From JASFRI01 sp050115015 (lineage in GTDB: Bacteria; Acidobacteriota; Polarisedimenticolia; CBDVAL01): a DNA stretch of 13,448 nt. Below are positions 1 through 5,330 of the stretch, piece by piece (the first letter of the stretch is position 1; the number at the start of each line of letters is the position of its first letter). Made by a program: the position numbers and the translations under genes. The stretch lies in NCBI GenBank assembly GCA_050115015.1, contig JASFRI010000068.1:1-13448 (forward strand). The letters are read 5' to 3'. Below the pieces are notes generated by a model. That model ran no database searches and had not been told where the DNA came from. It saw only the letters and a list, made by a program, of their open reading frames with translations.

Positions 1-714
1 CTCGCCTGGCCGTGGGCCTGGCCCTGGGTCGTGGGCTTCATGGTCGCCGATCACGTCGCGGCGATCGCCGCGGGCCTGCACCCCCGCAGCCGGTGGATCG
101 GGGAGAACGTCACCCGGCTCCCGTCGGCGAGGCGGGTCGCGCTCACCTTCGACGACGGTCCGGACCCCGAGGTGACGCCTCGGGTGCTGGACCTCCTGGA
201 GGCGGCCGGCGTCCACGCCACGTTCTTCTGCATCGGCCGGAAGGCCGAGGCGCACCCGGAGCTCGTCGCGGCCATCGTCGCCGGCGGACACCGGGTGGAG
301 AATCACAGCTATCGCCACTCCAGCGCGTTCGCGCTGCTCGGCCCCGGCGCTCTGGGGCGCGACCTCGATCGCGCCCAGGACATTCTCGAGCGAACCTCGG
401 GCCGGCGGCCGGCGCTGTTCCGCGCTCCGGCGGGCATCCGGAGTCCGATCCTCGATCCGCTGCTGACCCGACGCGGCCTCCGGCTCGTCTCCTGGAGCCG
501 GCGCGGCTTCGATACCGTGGACGGGAGCCCTGACCGGGTCCTGCGCCGGATGACGTCGAACCTGCACGGCGGCTCGATCCTGCTCCTGCACGACGGCGGC
601 TGCGCCCGGAACGCGGCGGGCAGGGCCGTCGTGCTGGAGGTGCTGCCGCGCCTGCTCCGTGCGATCGACGACCTGGGACTGGAGATCGTCCCCCTGGACC
701 CCGAAGCCCTTTAG
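1..714 (+). CDS. Polysaccharide deacetylase (NodB domain), membrane-anchored, 5' end missing
   Basis: The reading frame is already open at base 1, so the true start lies upstream. A GTG at 31 is only an internal candidate. The first visible codons encode a Trp-rich hydrophobic stretch (LAWPWAWPWVVGFMV), which suggests a membrane anchor with the enzyme outside the cytoplasm. Counting from base 1, NodB motif 1 is TFDDGPDP at codons 49-56. Motif 2 is HSYRH at codons 102-106; D52, H102 and H106 would form the metal site. Motif 3 is RAPAG at 141-145, and motif 5 is LLHDGG near the C-terminus. Family members remove N- or O-acetyl groups from peptidoglycan, chitin-like oligomers or exopolysaccharides; the substrate here cannot be told. 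The TAG stop at 712-714 is the first three bases of the adjoining repeat element, so the native C-terminus may have been altered. The family call is firm and the substrate is unknown. Confidence 0.9.
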   Translation, partial: LAWPWAWPWVVGFMVADHVAAIAAGLHPRSRWIGENVTRLPSARRVALTFDDGPDPEVTPRVLDLLEAAGVHATFFCIGRKAEAHPELVAAIVAGGHRVENHSYRHSSAFALLGPGALGRDLDRAQDILERTSGRRPALFRAPAGIRSPILDPLLTRRGLRLVSWSRRGFDTVDGSPDRVLRRMTSNLHGGSILLLHDGGCARNAAGRAVVLEVLPRLLRAIDDLGLEIVPLDPEAL

Positions 715-736
715 CAGGCTGCTGAAAAACTCCGCG
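712..736 (+). repeat. Left terminal inverted repeat of the foldback element
   Basis: This 25-bp repeat matches the reverse complement of 965-989 at 24 positions; the only mismatch is at base 16 of the repeat. Similarity breaks down immediately inside. Its first three bases are the TAG stop of the deacetylase gene. Confidence 0.85.
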
Positions 737-742
737 GCCCGC

Positions 743-846
743 GCGCGAGCCGTTTGCGAGGAGGTCGGCGCCCGAGGTCAGCCATCGACCCGACCCGGCG
801 GGACCGCCGCGGCCGCGCCCTCCGGCTTCCCGCAAACGCCTCGCGC
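743..846. repeat. Nested inverted repeat inside the foldback element
   Basis: Bases 743-760 (GCGCGAGCCGTTTGCGAG) pair with 829-846 with 16 of 18 matches, enclosing a 68-base loop. Together with the terminal repeats this gives a two-tier foldback, either cruciform DNA or a structured transcript. Confidence 0.7.
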
Positions 847-964
847 CCTTCGGGTTGCGGCGGCGTAGTGCCGTCTGCTTCGTTCCCGCTCCTCCCCGAT
901 GCACATCGGCATCGCGTCGTCGCGGCGCCTTGCAGCCGGCACCACGGCGCTGGCAACGCGGAGG

Positions 965-989
965 CGCGGAGTTCTTCAGCAGCCTGCTA
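965..989 (-). repeat. Right terminal inverted repeat of the foldback element
   Basis: This is the reverse complement partner of 712-736. Bases 989-987 read TAG on the minus strand and form the stop codon of the patatin/barrel gene. Confidence 0.85.
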
Positions 990-3206
990 GAACAACCGTC
1001 CCAGGAAGACGTAGGCCGACGAGCTCCCCCCTTCCGTCAGACCCCAGCCGACGTAGACCGGGCCGACGATGGTCTCCGCCCCGAAGAACACGGTGCCGGA
1101 CAGCAACAGCTCCGACGCGTCGACGTCCGAGGAGGTCGGCCAGACGTTTCCCGCCTGCACCGCGGCCCCGACGTAGAGGGCGTCCCCGAGGGGTCCCAGG
1201 CTGGCGATGCGGCGGTAGTAGAGCAGGCTGAGCAGCCCGAGCGCGTCCCCCTGGAGGGCGTTGCGCTCCAGGCCCGACAGGCCCAGGAAGCCACCGAGGG
1301 TGAACTCGGCGTAGAACGGCAGATCGCTGCCCAGGGAGGAGCCGAGCCGCGCGGCCAGCGTCACGGTGTCGCGGCCGGAACTCCAGGGCTGGGACGCCTC
1401 CAGGAAGGCCTTGTCGTAGCGATCGGTGGCGCCGAGGGATCTCCGGTACGACTCCACCCGGAGCTTCGTGAAGGCCCCCCGGTGCGGAAACCAGACGTTG
1501 TCCTGGACGTCGAGGGTGAACTGGAACACGGCGGCCCCGAGGTCGTGGCGCTCCGCCGGATCCGACTCCGAGAGGATCTCCGTGAAGAGCTGTCCCCCGA
1601 GATAGCCGCCACGGATGTCGATCCGGTTGCCGATCTGGATGCCGACGTCGAGCTCGCCGTCCCAGCTCTGCAGCAGGAGACGCTCCCGGGCGCCGGAGGG
1701 AAGGAACCGGTCCTCCTCGACGCGCTGCAGGTCCAGGATGGGATTCACGAACCACCGTCCGGAGAAGTCCAGCGGCTGGAAGAAGTCGGACCGCAGGTCG
1801 TTCAGGCTTCCGAGCCGCAGGACGTTCCGCCACTCGGCACCGAGACGGTTGATCAGCTCCCGGCGGTAGTGTCCGATGAGGACGTACTCGCCGCTGCCGC
1901 TGAAATCCGCCTCCAGCCCCGTCCCGAACCGGAGGTAGCCGGGGCCCCAGGACTTCTCGGTGGCGCGGATCACGAGGACCGTGCCGGGGCCCTCCCGCAC
2001 GACCCGGAAGTCGACGTTCTCGAACGCCCCGATGCGGTAGACCCTCGCCAGGTCCTGCTGGAGCGTCTCCAGGTCGAGGGGCTGCCCGGTCCGGCTGTGG
2101 ATCTGCCGGGTGACCCGGCGGGGGTCCACGCGGTCCAGCCCCTCCACCTCGATCCGGTCCAGGCGCACCGGCCCGTGGCTCCCACGGGACGCCCGCGCGG
2201 CGCGATAGGCCTCGTACGCCTCCGGGGAGACGGAGAAGTCCCGCAGGCGGTCCTCCAGGGCCCTCGCGGCCTTCTCGCCGCGCTCCAGGATCTCCGGGGT
2301 CCGGCTGAACTTCGTGGAGGAGATCTCGCCGAGCTCGGGTGTGATCAGGAGATCGTCCGGGCCGAGCATCTCACGCTGCTCCTCCACGAAGCGCTCCGAG
2401 ACGACCATGAAGGCCTGGGCCGATACCTCCAGTGCCGACGGCACCTTCTCGAAGAAATCCGGCGGTGTTCCGGCGTCCACCGCGATGATCCGGTCGACCC
2501 CCATGGCCCGGGCGACGTCGACGGGCAGGTTGGCCACCAGGCCGCCGTCCACGAGGATCCGCCCGCCGATCTCCACCGGCCCCAGCAGACCCGGGATCGC
2601 GATGCTGGCGCGGATCGCGGAGACCAGATCCCCGTCCGCCAGCACCACGGGTCGGCCGTCGTTGAGATCCGTGGCGACGGCACGGAAGGGGATGGGCAGG
2701 TCGTCGAAGTCCTGGATGTCGGCGGCGTCCAGGGTGAGCGATCGGAGCAGGAAGCTCAGCTTCTGGGAGGCGACGAGTCCGGAGGGCAGTGACACCCCGG
2801 ACCGGCCAACCCCCAGCTCGAAACGGAACAGGATGTCCCGATCGTCCTGCTTGCGCCGGAAGGGCATCTCATCCCGGGGCGGTCTGTCCCGGAACAGCTC
2901 CTCCCAGTCGGCCTGCAGCAGGATCTCCTGCAGCTCGCCGGGTCCATGCCCCGTGGCGTAGAGACCCCCGACCACCGCCCCCATGCTGGTGCAGGCCACC
3001 GCGTCGACGGGAACGTGCAGTTCCTCGAGGACCTTGAGCACGCCGACATGGGCGGCGCCGCGGGCCCCGCCGCCGCTCAGCACGAGGCCGATCCGGGGGC
3101 GCTCCGCCACCGCGGCCCCGGGCTCCTGCACGGCGGGCGGCCGCGCCGCCGACGGGCCGGGGGCCAGGAGGGCGAGGAGAAGCAGGAGGCGAGATGGACG
3201 GATCAT
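987..3206 (-). CDS. Patatin-like phospholipase with POTRA and outer-membrane beta-barrel (type Vd / PlpD-like)
   Basis: A 739-residue protein whose architecture matches type Vd autotransporters, which carry a lipolytic patatin domain to the cell surface on their own barrel. Residues 1-21 are a Sec signal peptide (MIRPSR, then a leucine-rich core, then PSAA). The patatin domain spans about 37-330: oxyanion loop SGGGARG (44-50), nucleophile elbow CTSMG (72-76, Ser74), catalytic Asp220 in DGG (220-222). A single POTRA repeat spans about 346-420 (IEVEGLDRVDP ... ATEKSWGPGYL). The rest is a bacterial surface-antigen/BamA-type barrel ending in Phe, the usual outer-membrane assembly signal. The odd point is the elbow, which reads C-x-S-x-G instead of the usual G-x-S-x-G. 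The ATG lacks an obvious Shine-Dalgarno. A strong promoter lies about 80 bases upstream. The TAG stop lies in the adjoining repeat, directly after the barrel's last Phe. Family call firm; substrate and surface release are inferred. Confidence 0.92.
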   Translation of the reverse strand: MIRPSRLLLLLALLAPGPSAARPPAVQEPGAAVAERPRIGLVLSGGGARGAAHVGVLKVLEELHVPVDAVACTSMGAVVGGLYATGHGPGELQEILLQADWEELFRDRPPRDEMPFRRKQDDRDILFRFELGVGRSGVSLPSGLVASQKLSFLLRSLTLDAADIQDFDDLPIPFRAVATDLNDGRPVVLADGDLVSAIRASIAIPGLLGPVEIGGRILVDGGLVANLPVDVARAMGVDRIIAVDAGTPPDFFEKVPSALEVSAQAFMVVSERFVEEQREMLGPDDLLITPELGEISSTKFSRTPEILERGEKAARALEDRLRDFSVSPEAYEAYRAARASRGSHGPVRLDRIEVEGLDRVDPRRVTRQIHSRTGQPLDLETLQQDLARVYRIGAFENVDFRVVREGPGTVLVIRATEKSWGPGYLRFGTGLEADFSGSGEYVLIGHYRRELINRLGAEWRNVLRLGSLNDLRSDFFQPLDFSGRWFVNPILDLQRVEEDRFLPSGARERLLLQSWDGELDVGIQIGNRIDIRGGYLGGQLFTEILSESDPAERHDLGAAVFQFTLDVQDNVWFPHRGAFTKLRVESYRRSLGATDRYDKAFLEASQPWSSGRDTVTLAARLGSSLGSDLPFYAEFTLGGFLGLSGLERNALQGDALGLLSLLYYRRIASLGPLGDALYVGAAVQAGNVWPTSSDVDASELLLSGTVFFGAETIVGPVYVGWGLTEGGSSSAYVFLGRLF

Positions 3207-3292
3207 CCGGGTGCACGCGTTCCCGGACGGGACGGGCCGTGTCCTCCGTCCCCGGCCTCGGAGGACGCCCGTGGGGCCGCGGGAACGGTCGC

Positions 3293-3321
3293 AGCATAGA
3301 AGCCGGGTGGAAACGTGTCAA
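3293..3321 (-). promoter_or_regulatory. Sigma-70-type promoter of the patatin/barrel gene
   Basis: On the minus strand, a perfect -35 TTGACA (3321-3316), a 17-base spacer and -10 TATGCT (3298-3293, 4 of 6) stand upstream of the start at 3206. The predicted start of transcription is near 3286, leaving an 80-base leader. AT-rich hexamers like these stand out in this GC-rich DNA. Confidence 0.7.
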
Positions 3322-3360
3322 ACACACGCGGCGCGTCGCCCACGCGGCCGGCCCCGGTAC

Positions 3361-3397
3361 GCGACAACGGCCGCCCCGGTGGGAGCGGCCGTTTCGC
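3361..3397 (-). terminator. Terminator-like hairpin after the Cys-rich secreted protein gene
   Basis: A perfect 9-bp stem (3366-3374 AACGGCCGC with 3385-3393 GCGGCCGTT) encloses a 10-base loop. After a single bulged C it extends by GCGA/TCGC to 13 bp. It begins 16 bases past the stop of the minus-strand gene at 3413. There is no T-tract, so it is either a rho-independent variant without U-run or an mRNA 3' stabiliser. It also insulates the next promoter at 3293-3321. Confidence 0.6.
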
Positions 3398-3412
3398 GGC
3401 GGCGAGTTCGGA

Positions 3413-3922
3413 TCAGTTCGGCGTGGCGACCATCTTCGCCAGTCCGGGCGGGAAGCTGCAGTAGCCGCCCGGGCAGTTGTCGTCCGTGTAGCAGAAGTCG
3501 CCGGCGCTGTCGCCACCCTTGCACTGCACGGCATTGCACGACTGTCCGGGGAAGCCCGGCGGACACGGCTCCTGGCTGCCGTCCTCGATCTGAAAGAGCG
3601 TCGCCAGGACGTCCAGATCCTCACGGCTCACCGCATCGGAGGGCCTCGTCGTCCGGACCCGCAGGCCCGCCTGGTTCAGGGCTCCGATCAGGTAGGCCTG
3701 ATCGACCGGGGCGTCCGCCGCCCCCTCCAGCGCCACGCCGAGCTGGGTGAGCACGCTCCGCGCGCCCTCGACGTCGTAGTGCTTCCCGGTCAGCATGCCC
3801 GCCAGCCTCACCGAGAGATCACCAACGGTCACCGGGGATTCCAAGGCCGCCGGCTCCTCCGCGACCGCCGGAAGCACGAGCAGCAGCAATACCATGACCA
3901 TCGTGCCGGCAAGAGTCCTCAT
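3413..3922 (-). CDS. Small secreted protein with six-cysteine C-terminal module, function unknown
   Basis: A 169-residue protein (170 if the first of two adjacent ATGs is used). AGGAGG lies 6 bases from the second ATG but only 3 from the first, so the second is preferred. Residues 1-21 form a Sec signal peptide with a hydrophobic core (VMVLLLLVLPAVAEE). The middle (about 28-110) looks like a small helical domain without a recognised motif. The last 50 residues hold six cysteines in the order EPC, QSC, VQC, DFC, DNC, GYC. The part GDFCYTDDNCPGGYC resembles short disulfide-rich modules (C-x-x-D-x-x-C-P-G-G-x-C) found in exported proteins of high-GC bacteria. Three disulfides and a periplasmic or extracellular location are inferred. 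It stands alone, with its own candidate promoter and a strong hairpin after it. It could be an adhesion or matrix component. No function is assigned. Confidence 0.75.
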   Translation of the reverse strand: MRTLAGTMVMVLLLLVLPAVAEEPAALESPVTVGDLSVRLAGMLTGKHYDVEGARSVLTQLGVALEGAADAPVDQAYLIGALNQAGLRVRTTRPSDAVSREDLDVLATLFQIEDGSQEPCPPGFPGQSCNAVQCKGGDSAGDFCYTDDNCPGGYCSFPPGLAKMVATPN

Positions 3923-3925
3923 CAT

Positions 3926-4251
3926 CGTCCTCCTCTATCCTCAAGGTCGGCTTCGTCCTGTTTGAAGTGGTCCTATCCTACTCCGTCGTGGGCACCCATG
4001 CAACGGAAACGCCGCACCGGGAGCGGCATTTCAGACCTCGCCCGGGGTGCTGCCGGGAGAGAACAGGATTGAACGGACCCGGAGTCTGACGGACAGCCGG
4101 ATGGCCGCCAGGGCGCGAATCGGGCCTCCATCCGGTGCCTCGGCGAGACGCGAGGGCACCGGATGCGCAGGCCCGGACTATGATGCTCCGGACGGTGGAT
4201 GCCCCCGGGGAGCGATCCCCCGCAGGGCGGGGCGTCGGAAGGAGAGGGGCC
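3926..4251. other. Divergent intergenic region (326 bases), regulatory, no gene seen
   Basis: The region separates the minus-strand Cys-rich gene from the plus-strand CBS gene. It holds the AGGAGG ribosome site and a weak promoter for the former. For the latter it holds an isolated TATGAT (-10-like, 4179-4184, no matching -35) and the AAGGAG site before the TTG start. Short frames crossing it lack ribosome sites. No tRNA or other structured RNA is recognised. Confidence 0.5.
3975..4003 (-). promoter_or_regulatory. Candidate promoter of the Cys-rich secreted protein gene
   Basis: On the minus strand, TTGCAT (4003-3998), a 17-base spacer and TAGGAT (3980-3975) lie about 50 bases before the start. 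The match to consensus is only 3 of 6 and 4 of 6, so this is a tentative call supported mainly by spacing and position. Confidence 0.35.
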
Positions 4252-4674
4252 TTGAGAATCTCGCGGACGATGACCCATATGCCCGCCGTGAAGTCGATGA
4301 TGACGCCGTTCCCCTACTCCGTCGAGGCGGCCGCGGCGCTCGACGACGCGCGGCGGATGATGGTGGACCATCACATCCGTCATCTTCCGGTGGTGGAGAA
4401 CGGTCGGCTGGTCGGCGCCCTGAGCGACCGGGACGTCGACCGCGGCGGAGAGGGGCGGGTACGGGACGTCCTGCTCCGGGAGCTCTACGTGGTCGACCTG
4501 GACGAGCCCCTCGACAACGTGCTCTTACGCATGGCGGAGCGGCACATCGATGCCGCGCTCGTCACCCGGGAGGGGAAGCTCGCCGGGATCTTCACGGTCA
4601 CCGACGCATGCCGGCGGTTCTGCGAGTTCCTCCGCGCGTGGTTCCCGCGGGGCGAGGACGGCAAGGCGGCCTAG
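4252..4674 (+). CDS. Two-CBS-domain protein (140 aa)
   Basis: A stand-alone CBS pair, a Bateman module that typically binds AMP, ATP, SAM or related nucleotides and passes the signal to a partner. The first CBS repeat covers roughly residues 12-65 (MTPFPYSVEAAAALDDARRM ... HLPVVENGRLVGALSDRDV) and the second about 72-127 (ELYVVDLDEPLDNVLLRM ... GKLAGIFTVTDACRRF). The ribose-contact S/T-x-x-D pattern is present in both (SDRD, TVTD). The start is set at TTG 4252 because AAGGAG (4239-4244) lies 7 bases before it, and the resulting N-terminus (RISRTMTHMPAV) suits CBS proteins. A GTG at 4135 would add a 39-residue unconserved extension, and an ATG at 4270 has no ribosome site. No effector domain is fused and no obvious partner gene is adjacent, so ligand and target are unknown. 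Confidence 0.88.
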   Translation: MRISRTMTHMPAVKSMMTPFPYSVEAAAALDDARRMMVDHHIRHLPVVENGRLVGALSDRDVDRGGEGRVRDVLLRELYVVDLDEPLDNVLLRMAERHIDAALVTREGKLAGIFTVTDACRRFCEFLRAWFPRGEDGKAA

Positions 4675-4757
4675 AGGTCCGGCCGAAAAGTCTGGTGCCG
4701 TCCGCCGCTGGGTCTTGCGCGGCGAGTCCAAGGCGCGCCGAGGAGTCGATTCCCCAT

Positions 4758-4774
4758 GCCCCCAGTTCGGGGGC
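4758..4774. terminator. Short GC hairpin between convergent genes
   Basis: GCCCCC-AGTTC-GGGGGC is a perfect 6-bp stem with a 5-base loop. It lies between the stops of the CBS gene (4674) and the zinc-ribbon gene (4806). It could terminate either strand, but no T-run follows on either side. Confidence 0.35.
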
Positions 4775-4805
4775 CTGCGCATCGGCGACGAGGCGCTAGC
4801 GGCGG

Positions 4806-5240
4806 CTATCCGAAGGGCTGCGGGTCACCGCAGGCCGGGCAGGACGCGCTGTTGGCCAGGATGCGCTCCGCGCAGACCTCGCAGTACTCGTACGGAGAGC
4901 TGCCGCAATGGGGACAGCGCGGCGCACGCTTCGAGATCCGCTTGTCGCAGGAAGGGCAGTCCATCAGCAGCGCCGGGTTCGGACGCGGGGTCGCGTCGGT
5001 CGGCACGGGCACGGCCTTCGTCACGGGCTTGGCCGGGGGCTTGACCGCGGGCTGGGCCACCGGGGGTGCCTCGGGCTCCCGCATCGGGACCGCCTGCACG
5101 GCCATCGCACCCTCGCCGGAGCGTACCGCCCCCGGTGCCTGGAACCCCCCCTCGTAGTCGACGAAGGTGAAGCCACAGGTGCAGTTCTCCGCCGTGCCCG
5201 GAACCTCGATCCCGCAGTTGGGACAGCTCTTGGTGTTCAC
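4806..5240 (-). CDS. Triple zinc-ribbon protein with Pro/Ala-rich linker
   Basis: A 144-residue protein with three four-cysteine modules. The N-terminal ribbon has C6-x2-C9 and C20-x-C22 (CPNCG ... CTCG). A Pro/Ala/Val-rich linker runs from about 45 to 90. A C-terminal double ribbon follows, with C95/C98 plus C109/C112 and then C120/C123 plus C134/C137. Such modules (DZR-like) bind structural zinc and mostly mediate protein or nucleic-acid contacts; no enzymatic domain is present. The frame stays open far upstream, but the start is placed at GTG 5240. It is preceded by GGAGAGGAG and gives MNTKSCPNCG, a typical ribbon N-terminus. It follows the halogenase-like gene on the same strand after 86 bases but has its own strong promoter, whose -10 is covered by a palindrome. 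It is likely cytoplasmic. Function unknown. Confidence 0.8.
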   Translation of the reverse strand: MNTKSCPNCGIEVPGTAENCTCGFTFVDYEGGFQAPGAVRSGEGAMAVQAVPMREPEAPPVAQPAVKPPAKPVTKAVPVPTDATPRPNPALLMDCPSCDKRISKRAPRCPHCGSSPYEYCEVCAERILANSASCPACGDPQPFG

Positions 5241-5290
5241 GCGCTCCTCTCCGGGACCTCCGTGGTGTCCCCGCCGGGCCCGCCGGCCAC

Positions 5291-5328
5291 GACCTCGGTC
5301 ACTAATAATGACCGGACGCACCGAGGTC
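5291..5328. repeat. Outer inverted repeat at the end of the halogenase-like gene
   Basis: GACCTCGGT (5291-5299) and ACCGAGGTC (5320-5328) are exact reverse complements, 20 bases apart. The repeat shares the bases CGGT with the inner palindrome at 5296-5314, so the two hairpins exclude each other if transcribed. It may act as terminator for the upstream gene or as part of an operator. Confidence 0.55.
5296..5314. promoter_or_regulatory. Palindromic operator candidate over the -10 of the zinc-ribbon gene
   Basis: CGGTCA-CTAATAA-TGACCG is a perfect 6-bp inverted repeat around a 7-base AT-rich centre. The centre contains the -10 hexamer of the promoter at 5302-5330. A repressor bound here would block RNA polymerase. 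No regulator gene lies next to it, so the protein that binds is unknown. Confidence 0.5.
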
Positions 5329-5330
5329 AA
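5302..5330 (-). promoter_or_regulatory. Sigma-70-type promoter of the zinc-ribbon gene, overlapping a stop codon
   Basis: On the minus strand, -35 TTGACC (5330-5325, 5 of 6), a 17-base spacer and -10 TATTAG (5307-5302, 4 of 6). The TGA inside the -35 is the stop codon of the halogenase-like gene. Transcription would start near 5295, about 55 bases before the GTG at 5240. Confidence 0.65.

Larger units (their letters stand above)
712..989. mobile_element. MITE-like foldback element between convergent genes
   Basis: This 278-bp non-coding segment is bounded by 25-bp terminal inverted repeats (24 of 25 identical) that begin TAGCAGGCTGCTGAA at each end. A second inverted repeat lies inside (743-760 against 829-846, 16 of 18 identical), and a short hairpin GATGC-ACATCG-GCATC sits at 898-913. 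No convincing ORF, transposase motif or Shine-Dalgarno-led gene lies within. No clear target duplication is seen outside the ends (left flank CCCT, right flank GAAC). Non-autonomous foldback elements or large REP-like repeats look like this. It sits exactly between two converging genes, and both stop codons lie in its termini. It could act as a bidirectional transcription barrier. The structure is seen directly; mobility is inferred, since copies elsewhere in the genome cannot be checked here. Confidence 0.65.

Noticed and set aside
143..904. A 253-codon minus-strand frame across the deacetylase gene and the foldback element
   Set aside because: Arg/Gly/Pro-rich shadow sequence. The plus-strand NodB motifs are unambiguous, and the element shows no coding signature.
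712..989. Insertion sequence with transposase
   Set aside because: At 278 bases it is too short, and no transposase motif is found in any frame. It is kept as a non-autonomous foldback element.
855..2792. A 645-codon plus-strand frame
   Set aside because: It is antisense to the patatin/barrel gene, has no ribosome site and no domain, and begins inside the foldback element.
4179..4184. TATGAT as a full promoter for the CBS gene
   Set aside because: No -35 hexamer of any quality stands 16-18 bases upstream, so it is only mentioned under the intergenic region.
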